Assembly (NCBI GenBank): GCA_019414265.1
Contig: DXMJ01000009.1
Span: 7,140 to 71,139 of the forward strand
Direction: 5' to 3'
Source: Collinsella sp.
GTDB taxonomy: Bacteria > Actinomycetota > Coriobacteriia > Coriobacteriales > Coriobacteriaceae
Length of the DNA: 64,000 nucleotides
Shown: positions 8,576 to 18,040 of the stretch, one piece after another
Position numbering within the stretch: the stretch's first letter is position 1
Layout of the letters: each line of letters starts with the position of its first letter
Notes under the pieces: model-generated
What the model saw: only the letters and a program-made list of their open reading frames with translations
What the model was told of the DNA's origin: nothing
Database searches by the model: none
Program-made: the position numbers and the translations under genes

Positions 8576-9160
8576 ATGAAATATGAAGATCTGAAAATCG
8601 TGCAAAAGTGGCGTGAATATGCCGGCCCAAAGGATGAACGCCTGGAGGCTGAGAACGCGAAGATCTACAAGATTGGTTTCGTGCTGCTTTCGTTTGGCAT
8701 GTTGATGATCTTTTTCTACCAGTTTATAGCTCGACAGGTTGCGTGGGTTCACAGCGACGCCAGTGAAATGCCGCATGGCTTTGCAACGCCGTTCGAGGCA
8801 GCCATGTATTTGTGGCTCATTCTCGTGATGTTGATTTGCGCAGGACTGCAAACGCGGAAGGGCTATGTCGATACCAATCGTTTTGGGCAAACCGAGCATC
8901 TACCTGTTGGATATTTCCTGCTTGTCAGCGGTCTTAGCGGCACCGCGTTCGCGCTTGTTATTGCCGCAATGCGCTGTGTCGCTGAGGCGCAGATCGTACC
9001 GCTCGAAAGCGTCTTTTGGTTGGCGAACCTGGCCACGGGCGTGTTCTGCGGTGCGACGATTTTCGCGGCCACGTTTGCTGTCCTGTGCGCAACGTTTTTC
9101 ACGGCGAAAAGACGCCGTGCCAAGCTCGAGGCAGAACTCGACTCCTCAGACGACATTTAA
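8576..9160 (+). CDS. Four-helix membrane protein paired with XRE regulator (DUF6773-like)
   Basis: A 194-residue protein with a charged cytoplasmic head (KDERLEAENAKIYK) and four predicted membrane spans near residues 32-54, 76-96, 112-134 and 145-172, ending in a basic then acidic tail. It follows the XRE gene by nine bases with AGGAG as ribosome site. The KIYKIGF entry into the first span resembles the DUF6773 family that accompanies small XRE regulators in Firmicutes. Function is unknown; the family assignment is tentative. Confidence 0.7.
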   Translation: MKYEDLKIVQKWREYAGPKDERLEAENAKIYKIGFVLLSFGMLMIFFYQFIARQVAWVHSDASEMPHGFATPFEAAMYLWLILVMLICAGLQTRKGYVDTNRFGQTEHLPVGYFLLVSGLSGTAFALVIAAMRCVAEAQIVPLESVFWLANLATGVFCGATIFAATFAVLCATFFTAKRRRAKLEAELDSSDDI

Positions 9161-9165
9161 TGTGC

Positions 9166-9204
9166 AATGGGCTGGCTCTGGGTATCCAGAACCAGCCCAT
9201 TTTG
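9166..9204. terminator. Terminator after XRE operon
   Basis: ATGGGCTGG pairs with CCAGCCCAT around an inner TCTGG/CCAGA helix and a GTAT loop, followed by TTTT on the plus strand. It lies between convergent genes. Confidence 0.8.
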
Positions 9205-9250
9205 ATGTTCGATGAGCCGATTCAGCGTCTCTCACAAAAGTAAGTAGGAG

Positions 9251-10207
9251 CTAGCGAGGCCTATCCAAATTGACCTCATTGGCGGTGTCGGTTTCGACCG
9301 CCGTGCGGCGGGCGCTGTAGGCGACGAGGCCGGCGCCTGCCGCGGCGAGTGCTGCGGCGGCTGCTGTAAGGGGGACGTTGACATCGCCCGTGCCCGCAAG
9401 CGCGCCCGCTTTTCCGGAGCGCTTGTTATTGCCGTGATCCTTGCCGCCGCCAGAGCCACTGCCGCCACCGGAGCTGCTTCCGCCGGAGCCACCTCCACTC
9501 GAGCCGCCATCGCCATCAATCGTCATCGGGGCGTCGTGAAGTCCTGTCGTATCCGCGCTGTCGCATACGCCGACCTGAACTTCTGAGCGCTCGCATGCCG
9601 CGTCGGGCACATGAAGCTCGTGCAGTACGGCACCCAGCACCGAGTTTGCGCCCGGTCGAATTTCCTCGAGCGTTACGGGATCGAGCGCCACCAGATTACG
9701 CGCCTTCGCATATAGCGTTACGCGTTTGCCCACCTCGTCGCTCCAGCTCTCGGGGATGGCAAAGCTCATGCGGAACTGTGCCGTGCAACCCGGTGCCAAC
9801 ACGGCATTGCCGTTGTCGGCTACCAGCGGGTGCGTTGCAAAACGTGTGCCCAGCGTCTCGAACGCGTACTTCACGTGTGCCATGTCGTTGGCCGAGGCGT
9901 CCTCGGCAAGCTCTGGATCGTAGATCGAAGCCATGCGTGCGTTCGCTCCGAACCCGATGGATGCGCTGGAGAACGGCTGGCTGGAGCCCTCTCGGTACAG
10001 GTCGATCGTGCCGGCGGTCAGCAAGGTGTTGCCGTCGTTTCGCACCGTGACCATGAAGGATTCGCCTGCTGCTCCGGGCACCACCGCGCCCGAGGTAGCG
10101 ACCGCCCCCGTCGGAGTGGCACACGCCACCAAGGGCACTTCGATGCCGTGCAGCTCCGCCTTGCTCTGCTCGGCACTCACAATGTGCGTGGCGAGCGCGG
10201 AGAGCAT
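9251..10207 (-). CDS. C-terminal cell-wall-anchor part of a surface protein, probably cut off by frameshifts
   Basis: A 318-residue frame if read from the ATG at 10207. It has no signal peptide. It contains a Big/CARDB-like domain (SFMVTVRNDGNTLL), a long Gly/Ser linker near residues 245-275, and an LPxTG-like anchor signal LAGTGD followed by an Ala-rich membrane span and a short basic tail. The ribosome-binding sequence is only one base from the ATG, which is poor for an independent start. The preceding frame (10231-13617) has the export signal but no anchor. Removing two bases between 10205 and 10240 joins them, so this is best seen as the displaced end of that gene. Confidence 0.7.
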   Translation of the reverse strand: MLSALATHIVSAEQSKAELHGIEVPLVACATPTGAVATSGAVVPGAAGESFMVTVRNDGNTLLTAGTIDLYREGSSQPFSSASIGFGANARMASIYDPELAEDASANDMAHVKYAFETLGTRFATHPLVADNGNAVLAPGCTAQFRMSFAIPESWSDEVGKRVTLYAKARNLVALDPVTLEEIRPGANSVLGAVLHELHVPDAACERSEVQVGVCDSADTTGLHDAPMTIDGDGGSSGGGSGGSSSGGGSGSGGGKDHGNNKRSGKAGALAGTGDVNVPLTAAAAALAAAGAGLVAYSARRTAVETDTANEVNLDRPR

Positions 10208-10230
10208 GCCTCCCGACGTCAAAAATGTCG

Positions 10231-13200
10231 TTACTGATCGACGGGATGGTCCAGCTCGCACATCACGAACGGCTCCGTGAACAGATCGCCTGCCAAGGCG
10301 CTGGCGAAGATGCGGAAGTGCTTGCCCATCACTGCTACCGGGTTGCCTTCTTCGTCGTAGGTTTGTCCCACCTTGCCATCGGTGTTCTCTACATAGAGCA
10401 CGCACCTGCCGTTGCTGCTTACGCTAAACGATGCCGGGCCACAGCCTGCGGCACCCACGGGCTGCGTTGCAAATGCCGATGCGCCTCGCGTCCAAGTAAT
10501 ATGCTGCAGTTGTTCGTTGACGGTGGCCAAAAAGCCCGAATGTTGTGGCCACGGCATCGCACGGGGTACCGTGGCATCTGGTGACATAACGCCCCAGCCC
10601 GCAATGGACTGGCCAATCACGGCGTACGATGCGCAGCCGCAACCGTCTGCGGTCTCGTACGCAACGGGCACCACCATTTTGCCGTTGATATTCTCTGGTG
10701 CGCCCAGCTCGATGCTCGACGGTGCTTGTGGAAAGCGGAGAACTTGGCGGAACGTCAGGCTGTCGCCCGAAACGTCCGACCACAGGGTGAAGCACTCCAG
10801 CGCAACCTCGGCCTCGCTGCCGAGCGCCTTCTCTGCGGTGGCTCCGCGGCGGTGGAGGTAGGCACCCGACAGGCGTCCGTCGACAAGCGTTTTGCCCACC
10901 GTGATACGCGGGCACTGAAGGCAATGGTAGCCATCCTCTTGCAGGCGGCCGCGCGAGATGCTGCGCCATGACGTATGCGACACCACATGAACTCCGTCGT
11001 TGCTTATGCGCAGGCGCACAACGGACAGTATGCCGGCTGTGCTTGCCGTATCGAACCGGGTTGCGTCGCCTTCGGGGCGCTCGCCCGAGACCAGCAACAC
11101 GTAGGCGTCCTGGTTTTCTCTTCCGTTCGTATATTCCACCACGTCGAAGTCGTAATCGTATATGCCGTCGCGCTCCACGTCGTTCTCGCCAAACCCAAGG
11201 GGAAAGTCCACGGGCGTGGGGGCGGACCACGTGCCGTTTGTCTTTGTGTGCACCACCAGGCGTGAGCGGCCATTGTCGCCGTAGCGCACCGAGGCGATAC
11301 GGAATAGGCACTCAATGCCGGCAATCATTGCCAGCTTCATGTGAGCTTCGCTGAGCACGCCGGAAAACAGCACGTTGTCGCTCGAGGGCTTGATGCCGCC
11401 ACGCTCGTCCTCCGACACGCCGGCAGAATTGGCGTTGGGGTCCGCAACGGCGTTCGTCGCCTGCCCGATATAGGTGTACTCATACATTGGCGCGGCGTTT
11501 TCGTCGTTCTCTATCAGTGCATGGACAAAATGCTCGATCTGTCCCGTGTCGTCGCTTTCTGCATCCGCCTCGAGCTCAATGCGCGTGACCGCTTGATCCC
11601 AATCGCGCACGGTAGGCGCGATGTTTATCGCGGCGGCTGCAACCTCGGCGCGTGCGAGCAGCTCGGCGTTGGTGACGATGGTGGCCGATGCGATAAATTG
11701 CGGCACACCACCTGCCTCGGCGTTGCCGGCTGAGCCGAAGCGGGCATCCAGCGTATAAGGCGTATCTCCACCCAAGGCCAGCTCAGAGCGCTGGAGCACA
11801 TACTGATCGCCATTGTTCACTGACATATTCCACGAATCGAGGAGTGTGGGCCACGACCCCGACCAAGCCTTGGTGGTCCACTTGAACATTACGAACTGGA
11901 GTATCACATCGACATCGACGTCTGCACCTACGCGCAGTCGCGGAAGCTGGTGTCCATCTGCCTTCTCGTACCCAATGAACAGCGTGAGGGATGCGGCGCC
12001 GCGCACGGCAGACGAGGCGACGCCCGCAACGCCGGCTCCAAAGGTGACGGCAAGCCCGATCTGGATGGTGAATGAGCCCGAGGTGTTGGAATAGTCGAGC
12101 GATATGTTTTTGAAAAACGCTGCGCCGCTGCCGTGCGTATGGGCACCCACGGCGAGCGCCAGCTTCGCCAGCACCCAGGGGTTGACGTTTAGGAAAAAGG
12201 GCACCGGTCCCAAGGTGAACTGCTCGGTCCAATTGAGGTCGGTTCTTACCTGGAAGAGGGCCTTAATATTGCCGTATGCGGGGTCGTTGTTGTTGCCCCA
12301 GGTTTTGCCCACCCAATCGTAGGCGAGCGAGCCGTACAGCTGTGTGGCGATATCCATCGTGAACAGCAGCGTGCAATGGTGGCGAAGGAGCTTGGTGTTT
12401 CTTGGATCGGTGCCCGAACCGGCACTCATCCTCTTGTACTGATTCCACTTCCCTTCCATTTCGTCGAGGTAGCGGTTTGCCTGCTTGGCGCCCGACTCGC
12501 GCGGCGATTTCTTCCAGTATTCCGGATCAGGATTGCCCGAATCGTTCATATAGCTGGCTGGTTTGTATCCTCCGCCAAACAGCACGTATCCAGCAAATGA
12601 GAAATCGAAGAGGATCGGAAATGTGGGCATCCAACACGTGAACTTATTACCGCCGATGCCGGGAAACGATGCGGGGAAATCAAACGGAGTGACCTCTTGG
12701 TCCATGGTGGTGGGAATGATGGTGGTCGAGCCCGATTCCGCCTTTGCGGCCGGCGCGGTGACAACGGCCATGGGGGAGGAGAGTGTATAGGTCTTGCCCT
12801 GGTAGTCGAGGACAAAGCGCAGCTTGCATCCTTCTTCCAGAAGGCTTGACGCTGCATCGAGGAACTTGTCTTCGAGCGTGAACGTCGCCAGATTATCCGC
12901 GCCCGATGCACTGGCCTTGACACGGCCAATTTGTGTGACGGTTTCGGATGAGCTACCCGTGGCGGGCATTACCTTGTTGATGTGCAGCGTTGCCTGTCCA
13001 CCCTGTGGCAGATGTGCCTGCACGGTAAAGGCGTGCGTGTCGGGTTGGTCGTTTGCCGTGTCGTCCTTCGGCAATGCCATGAACGTAGCGTCGGCGTACT
13101 GGATGTCCCATTCGTCGAATGTGAGCTGGCGGAAGTACGGCTCGCCGTCGGAAAGCGGCCGCGTGGGCGCGGTTATGGCGGTGCCGCCTTGGATACGCGC

Positions 13201-13617
13201 GAGGGGAATCTCGACATCGCGGTAGCCTGCCATGCTAATGGAGATGCCGCCGTTAAAGTCGTACGCGTCAAGGAGCGTTGCCTCGTCCACGCAGCCTTCC
13301 GAAAGCGGCGCGACCTCAAAGATGGCTGTGCCTTCGCCATCGGTAGTGGCGGTGAGCTGCTTGCCTGCGGCATAGCGCGATGTGAGTGTAACCTGGGCAT
13401 CCGCGATGGGCGTATTCTTGTTGGCGACGTCGACCACCACCACGCCGAACATGGTGCGCGAGAGCACCAAGACCTTGAAGGGGTCTTCTTCGTCGGCATA
13501 GGCCGCGGTGGGCGCGAACGGCAGCAGGAAGGCATTTTCGCTTCCCGGCACGCGAGGCAGCATGATGCCTGCCAGCGAGGATGCTCCGGCGATAAGTAAC
13601 GAACGGCGATCAAGCAT
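10231..13617 (-). CDS. Large exported surface protein with Tat-like signal, anchor lost by frameshift
   Basis: A 1128-residue protein from the ATG at 13617, with GGGAGCCC upstream. Residues 1-45 form an export signal (MLDRRSLLIAGASSLAG, ending ATAAYADEED). Near residues 60-110 is a carboxypeptidase-regulatory-like fold (ANKNTPIADAQVTLTSRY). The large middle and C-terminal parts are rich in beta strands and unknown to me; the frame ends CELDHPVDQ at a TAA. Most surface proteins of this type end in a sorting signal, which here lies in the next frame. A LuxR-type gene sits directly upstream on the same strand. A role in adhesion or glycan binding is possible but not shown. Confidence 0.75.
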   Translation of the reverse strand: MLDRRSLLIAGASSLAGIMLPRVPGSENAFLLPFAPTAAYADEEDPFKVLVLSRTMFGVVVVDVANKNTPIADAQVTLTSRYAAGKQLTATTDGEGTAIFEVAPLSEGCVDEATLLDAYDFNGGISISMAGYRDVEIPLARIQGGTAITAPTRPLSDGEPYFRQLTFDEWDIQYADATFMALPKDDTANDQPDTHAFTVQAHLPQGGQATLHINKVMPATGSSSETVTQIGRVKASASGADNLATFTLEDKFLDAASSLLEEGCKLRFVLDYQGKTYTLSSPMAVVTAPAAKAESGSTTIIPTTMDQEVTPFDFPASFPGIGGNKFTCWMPTFPILFDFSFAGYVLFGGGYKPASYMNDSGNPDPEYWKKSPRESGAKQANRYLDEMEGKWNQYKRMSAGSGTDPRNTKLLRHHCTLLFTMDIATQLYGSLAYDWVGKTWGNNNDPAYGNIKALFQVRTDLNWTEQFTLGPVPFFLNVNPWVLAKLALAVGAHTHGSGAAFFKNISLDYSNTSGSFTIQIGLAVTFGAGVAGVASSAVRGAASLTLFIGYEKADGHQLPRLRVGADVDVDVILQFVMFKWTTKAWSGSWPTLLDSWNMSVNNGDQYVLQRSELALGGDTPYTLDARFGSAGNAEAGGVPQFIASATIVTNAELLARAEVAAAAINIAPTVRDWDQAVTRIELEADAESDDTGQIEHFVHALIENDENAAPMYEYTYIGQATNAVADPNANSAGVSEDERGGIKPSSDNVLFSGVLSEAHMKLAMIAGIECLFRIASVRYGDNGRSRLVVHTKTNGTWSAPTPVDFPLGFGENDVERDGIYDYDFDVVEYTNGRENQDAYVLLVSGERPEGDATRFDTASTAGILSVVRLRISNDGVHVVSHTSWRSISRGRLQEDGYHCLQCPRITVGKTLVDGRLSGAYLHRRGATAEKALGSEAEVALECFTLWSDVSGDSLTFRQVLRFPQAPSSIELGAPENINGKMVVPVAYETADGCGCASYAVIGQSIAGWGVMSPDATVPRAMPWPQHSGFLATVNEQLQHITWTRGASAFATQPVGAAGCGPASFSVSSNGRCVLYVENTDGKVGQTYDEEGNPVAVMGKHFRIFASALAGDLFTEPFVMCELDHPVDQ

Positions 13618-13772
13618 TTTGGGCTCCCATCCCGCAAATATCGGAGGAAATAATCCAATTTTGCGAGAAGGTGCCCCGTGGCGGTAGTGCCGTTCAAGGG
13701 TCAAAATGTCCAAATTGTTCGAGCGAAGCGCCGGGTTCCGGAACGCGTTCGATGCGCTTGGCAGCCCGGTCG

Positions 13773-14777
13773 CTAACGCAACATGTGCGCGACCAGCTCG
13801 GCGCGTGTGCCGATGCCAAGCTTTGCGTATACGCCGGATAGGCGGTTTTTGACGGTGCCCGGCGATACTCCCATATGGCGTGCGATTTCGGCGTTGGTCC
13901 ATCCGCGGCAGGCGAGCATGGCCATGGTGAACTCTGTGGTCGTTAAATCGTCGGCAACGTCCTCGCCCGAATCGGGGTTGTGGATGCGCCGCCAGCCGTA
14001 GCTGAATCGATACGTGATCTCGATGATGCGAGCGAAATCGTCAGGGTATTGCGATTTTAAGCATGCCTCGATAAGCCCCTGCAAAAGGCCGTGGTGCTCG
14101 CCAATGAGCTCGATGAGGCCGTCGGGGCGCGCAATGTTCCAAGCAGCTCCGAAGTGCGTTTTTGCGGCGTCGATGCCCTTGAGGCTCATGCATGCCATGG
14201 AAGCTGCCAGGTGCAGGAACAGTTCCGAGATCGGAAAGTTTCCCTGTTTCATAATCAGGGCGTTTTCCGCCATGCCCAGGCTGCGGCCGTATTCTCCGCG
14301 CAGATACAAGGCGTGCGCCATCACGTAGCTGGCGAACAGGCGCAGGCCTTCGGGCAGATGCGCTGCAAGCGGATAAAACTCTTCGGTGGAATACGGGGAA
14401 GGCAAGTGCAACAGGACGCTTGCGGCCGAGGCGAACAGGATATGCGTGGCGTGGGCGGCGGGCGATTCCTCGTCGGCCGGCGTATCGAGGATGCCAGCAA
14501 GGCACCGGCGGGCGTCGGCGATACGGTTGAGCGACAGACTGGCGTATCCGCAGATAAAGCATGCGGAATAGCGCAGTGTGGGATTGGTGGCGTCAAGATA
14601 GGGGCGCGCCGTCTTGGCAGCGAGGGTGGCCTGTCCGCGAAAGTACAGTGCTTCTGCCGTGGCAATCGCGCGCGAATCGGGGTCGGAAATGCCTGCAACC
14701 GCAGCGTCGATCTGTCCCGGCACAAAGGCAGTGCACATCAACGGCATGGGAACGCATGGGTAGCCATCGCAGTCCAT
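13773..14777 (-). CDS. LuxR-family transcriptional regulator
   Basis: A 334-residue regulator. The ATG at 14777 follows GGGAG by seven bases. Residues about 25-265 are alpha-helical and TPR-like (repeated ALYLRGEYGRSLGMAENAL type helices). Residues about 270-330 form a LuxR/GerE helix-turn-helix (LTTTEFTMAMLACRGWTNAEI, then GVSPGTVKNRLSGVYAKLGI). This arrangement is typical of MalT/LAL-like orphan regulators abundant in Coriobacteriia. The surface protein gene lies 155 bp downstream on the same strand and is the likely target. Confidence 0.85.
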   Translation of the reverse strand: MDCDGYPCVPMPLMCTAFVPGQIDAAVAGISDPDSRAIATAEALYFRGQATLAAKTARPYLDATNPTLRYSACFICGYASLSLNRIADARRCLAGILDTPADEESPAAHATHILFASAASVLLHLPSPYSTEEFYPLAAHLPEGLRLFASYVMAHALYLRGEYGRSLGMAENALIMKQGNFPISELFLHLAASMACMSLKGIDAAKTHFGAAWNIARPDGLIELIGEHHGLLQGLIEACLKSQYPDDFARIIEITYRFSYGWRRIHNPDSGEDVADDLTTTEFTMAMLACRGWTNAEIARHMGVSPGTVKNRLSGVYAKLGIGTRAELVAHMLR

Positions 14778-14843
14778 CTTCCATCTCCCAACAGCTGGCA
14801 ACAATAGCAGCAATTGTACTCCTGTTGCTCAGGACTAGAATTT

Positions 14844-14924
14844 ATGGGTATCGCCTACGATTATGCCGAACGCATAAAGGAAGAGTCTATTGGCGATGCT
14901 CTTAAGGTGGCTACCGAAGCCTAG
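14844..14924 (+). CDS. Doubtful 26-residue small frame
   Basis: A frame reading MGIAYDYAERIKEES then IGDALKVATEA follows AGGA by nine bases in the gap before the GMP synthetase gene. It is hydrophilic and helical, and may be a gene remnant or a leader peptide. Nothing else supports it. Confidence 0.2.
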   Translation: MGIAYDYAERIKEESIGDALKVATEA

Positions 14925-15002
14925 CTGACCTTGGCATAAGGAAAAACTGCCGCCCCTGCAAAAAGCTCCATCGCAGCGATGGGAAACGAACCTCGCTCTG
15001 CA

Positions 15003-15008
15003 TATAAT
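15003..15008 (+). promoter_or_regulatory. -10 box upstream of GMP synthetase gene
   Basis: A perfect TATAAT lies 67 bp before the start codon. No good -35 box is visible at 17 bp, so the promoter may need an activator. Confidence 0.4.
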
Positions 15009-15074
15009 GAGGACATATGACGGTGCGTTTGCATACGTGTAGCGCATTCCCATCGAACCGAAAAGGAGCTTTGC

Positions 15075-16055
15075 ATGGATCCCAACAAGCGTCCCGACGA
15101 TATGGTGCGTATCACCACTCCCGAACTTGCCCAGGCGTTCATCGACGAGCAGGTCACCGCAATCCGCGAGCAGATCGGCGACAAGAAGGTCCTGCTGGCC
15201 CTTTCCGGCGGCGTTGACAGCTCTGTTGTCGCAGCGCTGCTGATCAAGGCCATCGGCAAGCAGCTCATCTGCGTGCATGTGAACCACGGCCTTATGCGCA
15301 AGGGCGAGAGCGAGCAGGTCGTCGACGTCTTCAAGAACCAGATGGATGCGAACCTGGTCTATGTCGACGCTACTGATCGCTTCCTGGATAAGCTCGTGGA
15401 CGTCGAGGAGCCCGAGGCCAAGCGCAAGATTATCGGCGCCGAGTTCATTCGCGTGTTCGAGGAGGAGGCCCGCAAGGTTGGCGACGAGGTCAGTTTCCTC
15501 GCCCAGGGCACCATCTATCCCGACATTCTGGAGTCGCAGGACGGCGTGAAGGCTCACCACAACGTTGGCGGCCTGCCCGAGGACCTGCAGTTTGAGCTCT
15601 GCGAGCCCGTTAAGCTGCTGTACAAGGACGAGGTGCGCGTCGTGGGCCGCGAGCTCGGCCTGCCCGAGAACATGGTCGAGCGTCAGCCGTTCCCCGGCCC
15701 TGGCCTGGGCGTTCGCTGTCTGGGTGCCATCACCCGCGACCGTCTTGAGGCGCTGCGCGAGGCCGACGCCATCGTGCGCGAGGAGATTGACAACGCCGGC
15801 CTTACCATCTGGCAGTACTTCGCCGTCGTGCCCGACTTCCGCGCCACCGGCGTGCGCGAGGGCAAGCGCGCGTACGACTGGCCCTGCATCATTCGCTGCA
15901 TCAACACCGTCGATGTCATGACCGCCGAGGTGCCCGAGCTCGACTGGGCGCTGCTTAAGCGCATCACCGCCCGCGTCACTGCCGAGGTCCCCGGCATCTG
16001 CCGCGTGTGCTACGACCTCACGCCCAAGCCCGTTGGCACGGTGGAGTGGGAGTAA
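15075..16055 (+). CDS. guaA: GMP synthase ATP-pyrophosphatase subunit (no glutaminase domain)
   Basis: A 326-residue enzyme that adenylates XMP and aminates it to GMP. It starts at an ATG behind AAAAGGAGC. The PP-loop LALSGGVDSSVVAAL is at residues 41-55, followed by the N-type ATPase core and the C-terminal dimer domain ending DLTPKPVGTVEWE. The usual class I glutamine amidotransferase domain (about 190 residues) is absent, so ammonia must come from a separate glutaminase subunit or from free ammonium, as in archaeal two-subunit GMP synthases and some anaerobes. No amidotransferase gene is adjacent in this window. It is monocistronic, ended by a strong terminator. Confidence 0.9.
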   Translation: MDPNKRPDDMVRITTPELAQAFIDEQVTAIREQIGDKKVLLALSGGVDSSVVAALLIKAIGKQLICVHVNHGLMRKGESEQVVDVFKNQMDANLVYVDATDRFLDKLVDVEEPEAKRKIIGAEFIRVFEEEARKVGDEVSFLAQGTIYPDILESQDGVKAHHNVGGLPEDLQFELCEPVKLLYKDEVRVVGRELGLPENMVERQPFPGPGLGVRCLGAITRDRLEALREADAIVREEIDNAGLTIWQYFAVVPDFRATGVREGKRAYDWPCIIRCINTVDVMTAEVPELDWALLKRITARVTAEVPGICRVCYDLTPKPVGTVEWE

Positions 16056-16086
16056 GCTTCTACTCTTTTGGCGAATTACATTGACG

Positions 16087-16130
16087 GAGAGGGGTCCCGC
16101 GCAAACGTGTGCGGGACCCCTCTCGTTTTA
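16087..16130 (+). terminator. Strong terminator after guaA
   Basis: A perfect 14-bp stem (GAGAGGGGTCCCGC and its complement) with a 10-nt loop, followed by GTTTTA. It sits between convergent guaA and the sensor kinase gene. Confidence 0.85.
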
Positions 16131-17279
16131 CTGTTCGGTTAACGCTGCGGATCGTTTTGGAAGGCTTACGAGCATGGTGCTCCCGTTCTCGGAACTTGCT
16201 TCGACCTCTACAGCGCCACCGTGAAGCGCCGCAATCTCCCAAACGAGCGCTAGTCCGAGTCCTGCGCCGCCGTATGCCCTGCTGCGGGATTTGTCTAGAC
16301 GAAAGAACGGCTGGAAGATGCTATCACGGTACTGCTTGGGTATTCCCGAGCCCTCATCTTTGACTCGCAGGAGTACGTGGCTGTCGCTGTCGCAGATGGA
16401 GACGTTGACAGTCGAGCCGGGGCGGCTGTAACGGATGGCATTTTCGACCAGGTTAAACACCAGCCGATAGAGGAGCGTGTCGCTCCCGATCACTAAAGCG
16501 TCTCCAGCACAATTGAGGGCTATGCCCTTATTTTCGGCAAGTGGCGCAAGGTCGGTGAGGACCTCTTCGGACAAGGGGCCAAGTTCAACATCGTCCTCGC
16601 AAGGAATGCTGCGGAGCTCACTCATCTCGAGCAATACCTTGGTCATCTGCGACATTCGCTCGGTTTGTTCTTGTAACAGGTCGAGCAGCTCGGCTGTTTC
16701 GGGTTGCAAACCGGAGTGCTCGGAGATGAATAGTTCAATCTGTGCCTGCATAAGGGCGAGCGGGGTGCGCAGCTCGTGTGCGGCGTTGCCGGTAAACTGG
16801 CGCTGTGCAGAGAACCCTTCGCCAAGACGGGCGATCATGTCGTTGAATGAGGCGCTGCATCGCTGTAGCTCGGTGGGTACATCTTTGCTGAGCTTAATTT
16901 CGCTTAGATTGTCAGGCTGCACGCGTTCAACCTGGGCTGCAAAAGCCCGTAGCGGTTTAAGTGCACGGCCGCTCACAAAGTATGCCAGCACGCCGCCAAG
17001 GAGTGTGATTCCAGCCGTGATGCACCAGGTTGTCGTGCCAAAAGACTCTTGTGCGTCGTTTACGACGATCGTGACCTTTTCATCGAGGGTCGCTTTCGTT
17101 GGATCGAACGCTTGGGGCGAATCTTCGCCGGTTGCGTTAAAGGCCGAGATGTCACTGCCGATGGCATCCATGTAGCGCATGCCCGTATAGCCGACCAGGC
17201 AGTTCGTCAGCACGCACGCTGCGCACGTGAGCAGCGCCGTCATAATCGTTATGCGCCATTGCAGCGAAAGTCTTTTCAT
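16128..17279 (-). CDS. Two-component sensor histidine kinase
   Basis: A 383-residue membrane kinase with spans near residues 9-31 and 85-104 that enclose a short outer loop, a HAMP-like linker, the HisKA motif with phospho-accepting His168 (GNAAHELRTPLALM), and the ATPase domain with N box (LVFNLVENAIRYS), DEGSGIP and GGAGLGLALV. Its ATG overlaps the TGA of the upstream response regulator, so the two are co-translated. The small sensor loop gives no ligand hint. The redox operon starting at 18041 is transcribed away from this pair and is the obvious candidate target. Confidence 0.93.
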   Translation of the reverse strand: MKRLSLQWRITIMTALLTCAACVLTNCLVGYTGMRYMDAIGSDISAFNATGEDSPQAFDPTKATLDEKVTIVVNDAQESFGTTTWCITAGITLLGGVLAYFVSGRALKPLRAFAAQVERVQPDNLSEIKLSKDVPTELQRCSASFNDMIARLGEGFSAQRQFTGNAAHELRTPLALMQAQIELFISEHSGLQPETAELLDLLQEQTERMSQMTKVLLEMSELRSIPCEDDVELGPLSEEVLTDLAPLAENKGIALNCAGDALVIGSDTLLYRLVFNLVENAIRYSRPGSTVNVSICDSDSHVLLRVKDEGSGIPKQYRDSIFQPFFRLDKSRSRAYGGAGLGLALVWEIAALHGGAVEVEASSENGSTMLVSLPKRSAALTEQ

Positions 17280-17950
17280 TCGCTATCCTCCATAACGTAG
17301 CCCTCTCCAATCCGATTGCGAATCGGGTCGTATCCCAATGCGCCACGCAGCTTTTTGCGGAGTGACGAGATATGAACGCGGGTTGCGTTGCTAAAGCTGT
17401 TCACGCTGCTATCCCAAACGTGCTCGATAAGCTCCTCTTGGCTTACCGGACGCCCCTGATTAAGCATCAGGTATTCCAAGATTCCCGTTTCCTTGCGCGT
17501 AAGAGACAAAGCCTCGCTGTCCACGGAAGCGACGCGCGCCTTGGTGTCAAAGCGGAGCTTTCCGCAGGTTAATACTATGTCGCTTTGTGCGAAGCGCCTG
17601 AGGGTAAGGCTGCGGATCCTTGCCGCAAGTTCGTCCAGATGAAACGGCTTGGTAAGGTAATCGTTGGCGCCGGCATCAAGTCCGGCGACTTTGTCGGATA
17701 CTTCGCCACGCGCGGACAAAATTAGTACCTTGGTCTCGCGGTCGGTTTTCCTAAGTTCCCTGAGTACGGTCATGCCGTCGATACGGGGAAGGTTGAGGTC
17801 GAGTACCACAAGGTCGAAGGCCTCAACGTCCAGTAGGTCGAGCGCCTCCTGTCCGTCGTGACAGCAGTCGACGCTGTACGCCAAGTTTCGCAAGCTGCGC
17901 GCGATTGCATCACACAGCGCCCGCTCGTCCTCGACGATTAAAATACGCAT
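17276..17950 (-). CDS. OmpR/PhoB-family response regulator
   Basis: A 224-residue regulator starting at the ATG at 17950 behind AAGGAGACTGTT. The receiver domain has acidic residues E7-D8, the phospho-accepting Asp51 (VVLDLNLP) and Lys101 (YLTKPF). The winged-helix DNA-binding domain occupies about residues 125-222 (LSLTRKETGILEYLM, then NATRVHISSLRKKLR). It overlaps the kinase gene by four bases. The intergenic region upstream (17951-18040) is shared with the divergent redox operon. Confidence 0.95.
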   Translation of the reverse strand: MRILIVEDERALCDAIARSLRNLAYSVDCCHDGQEALDLLDVEAFDLVVLDLNLPRIDGMTVLRELRKTDRETKVLILSARGEVSDKVAGLDAGANDYLTKPFHLDELAARIRSLTLRRFAQSDIVLTCGKLRFDTKARVASVDSEALSLTRKETGILEYLMLNQGRPVSQEELIEHVWDSSVNSFSNATRVHISSLRKKLRGALGYDPIRNRIGEGYVMEDSE

Positions 17951-18040
17951 AACAGTCTCCTTGCACATTCCAAATCGCGCTTAACACGGATTTTATAGCC
18001 GATATGGTCCAATGGTCGCGTAACGAAAGGAGTGGTCAGG

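Noticed and set aside
9251..10405. A longer start for the anchor-bearing frame at 10405
   Set aside because: The extra N-terminal residues are Arg-rich and lie antiphase to the coding surface protein; they are a shadow of it.
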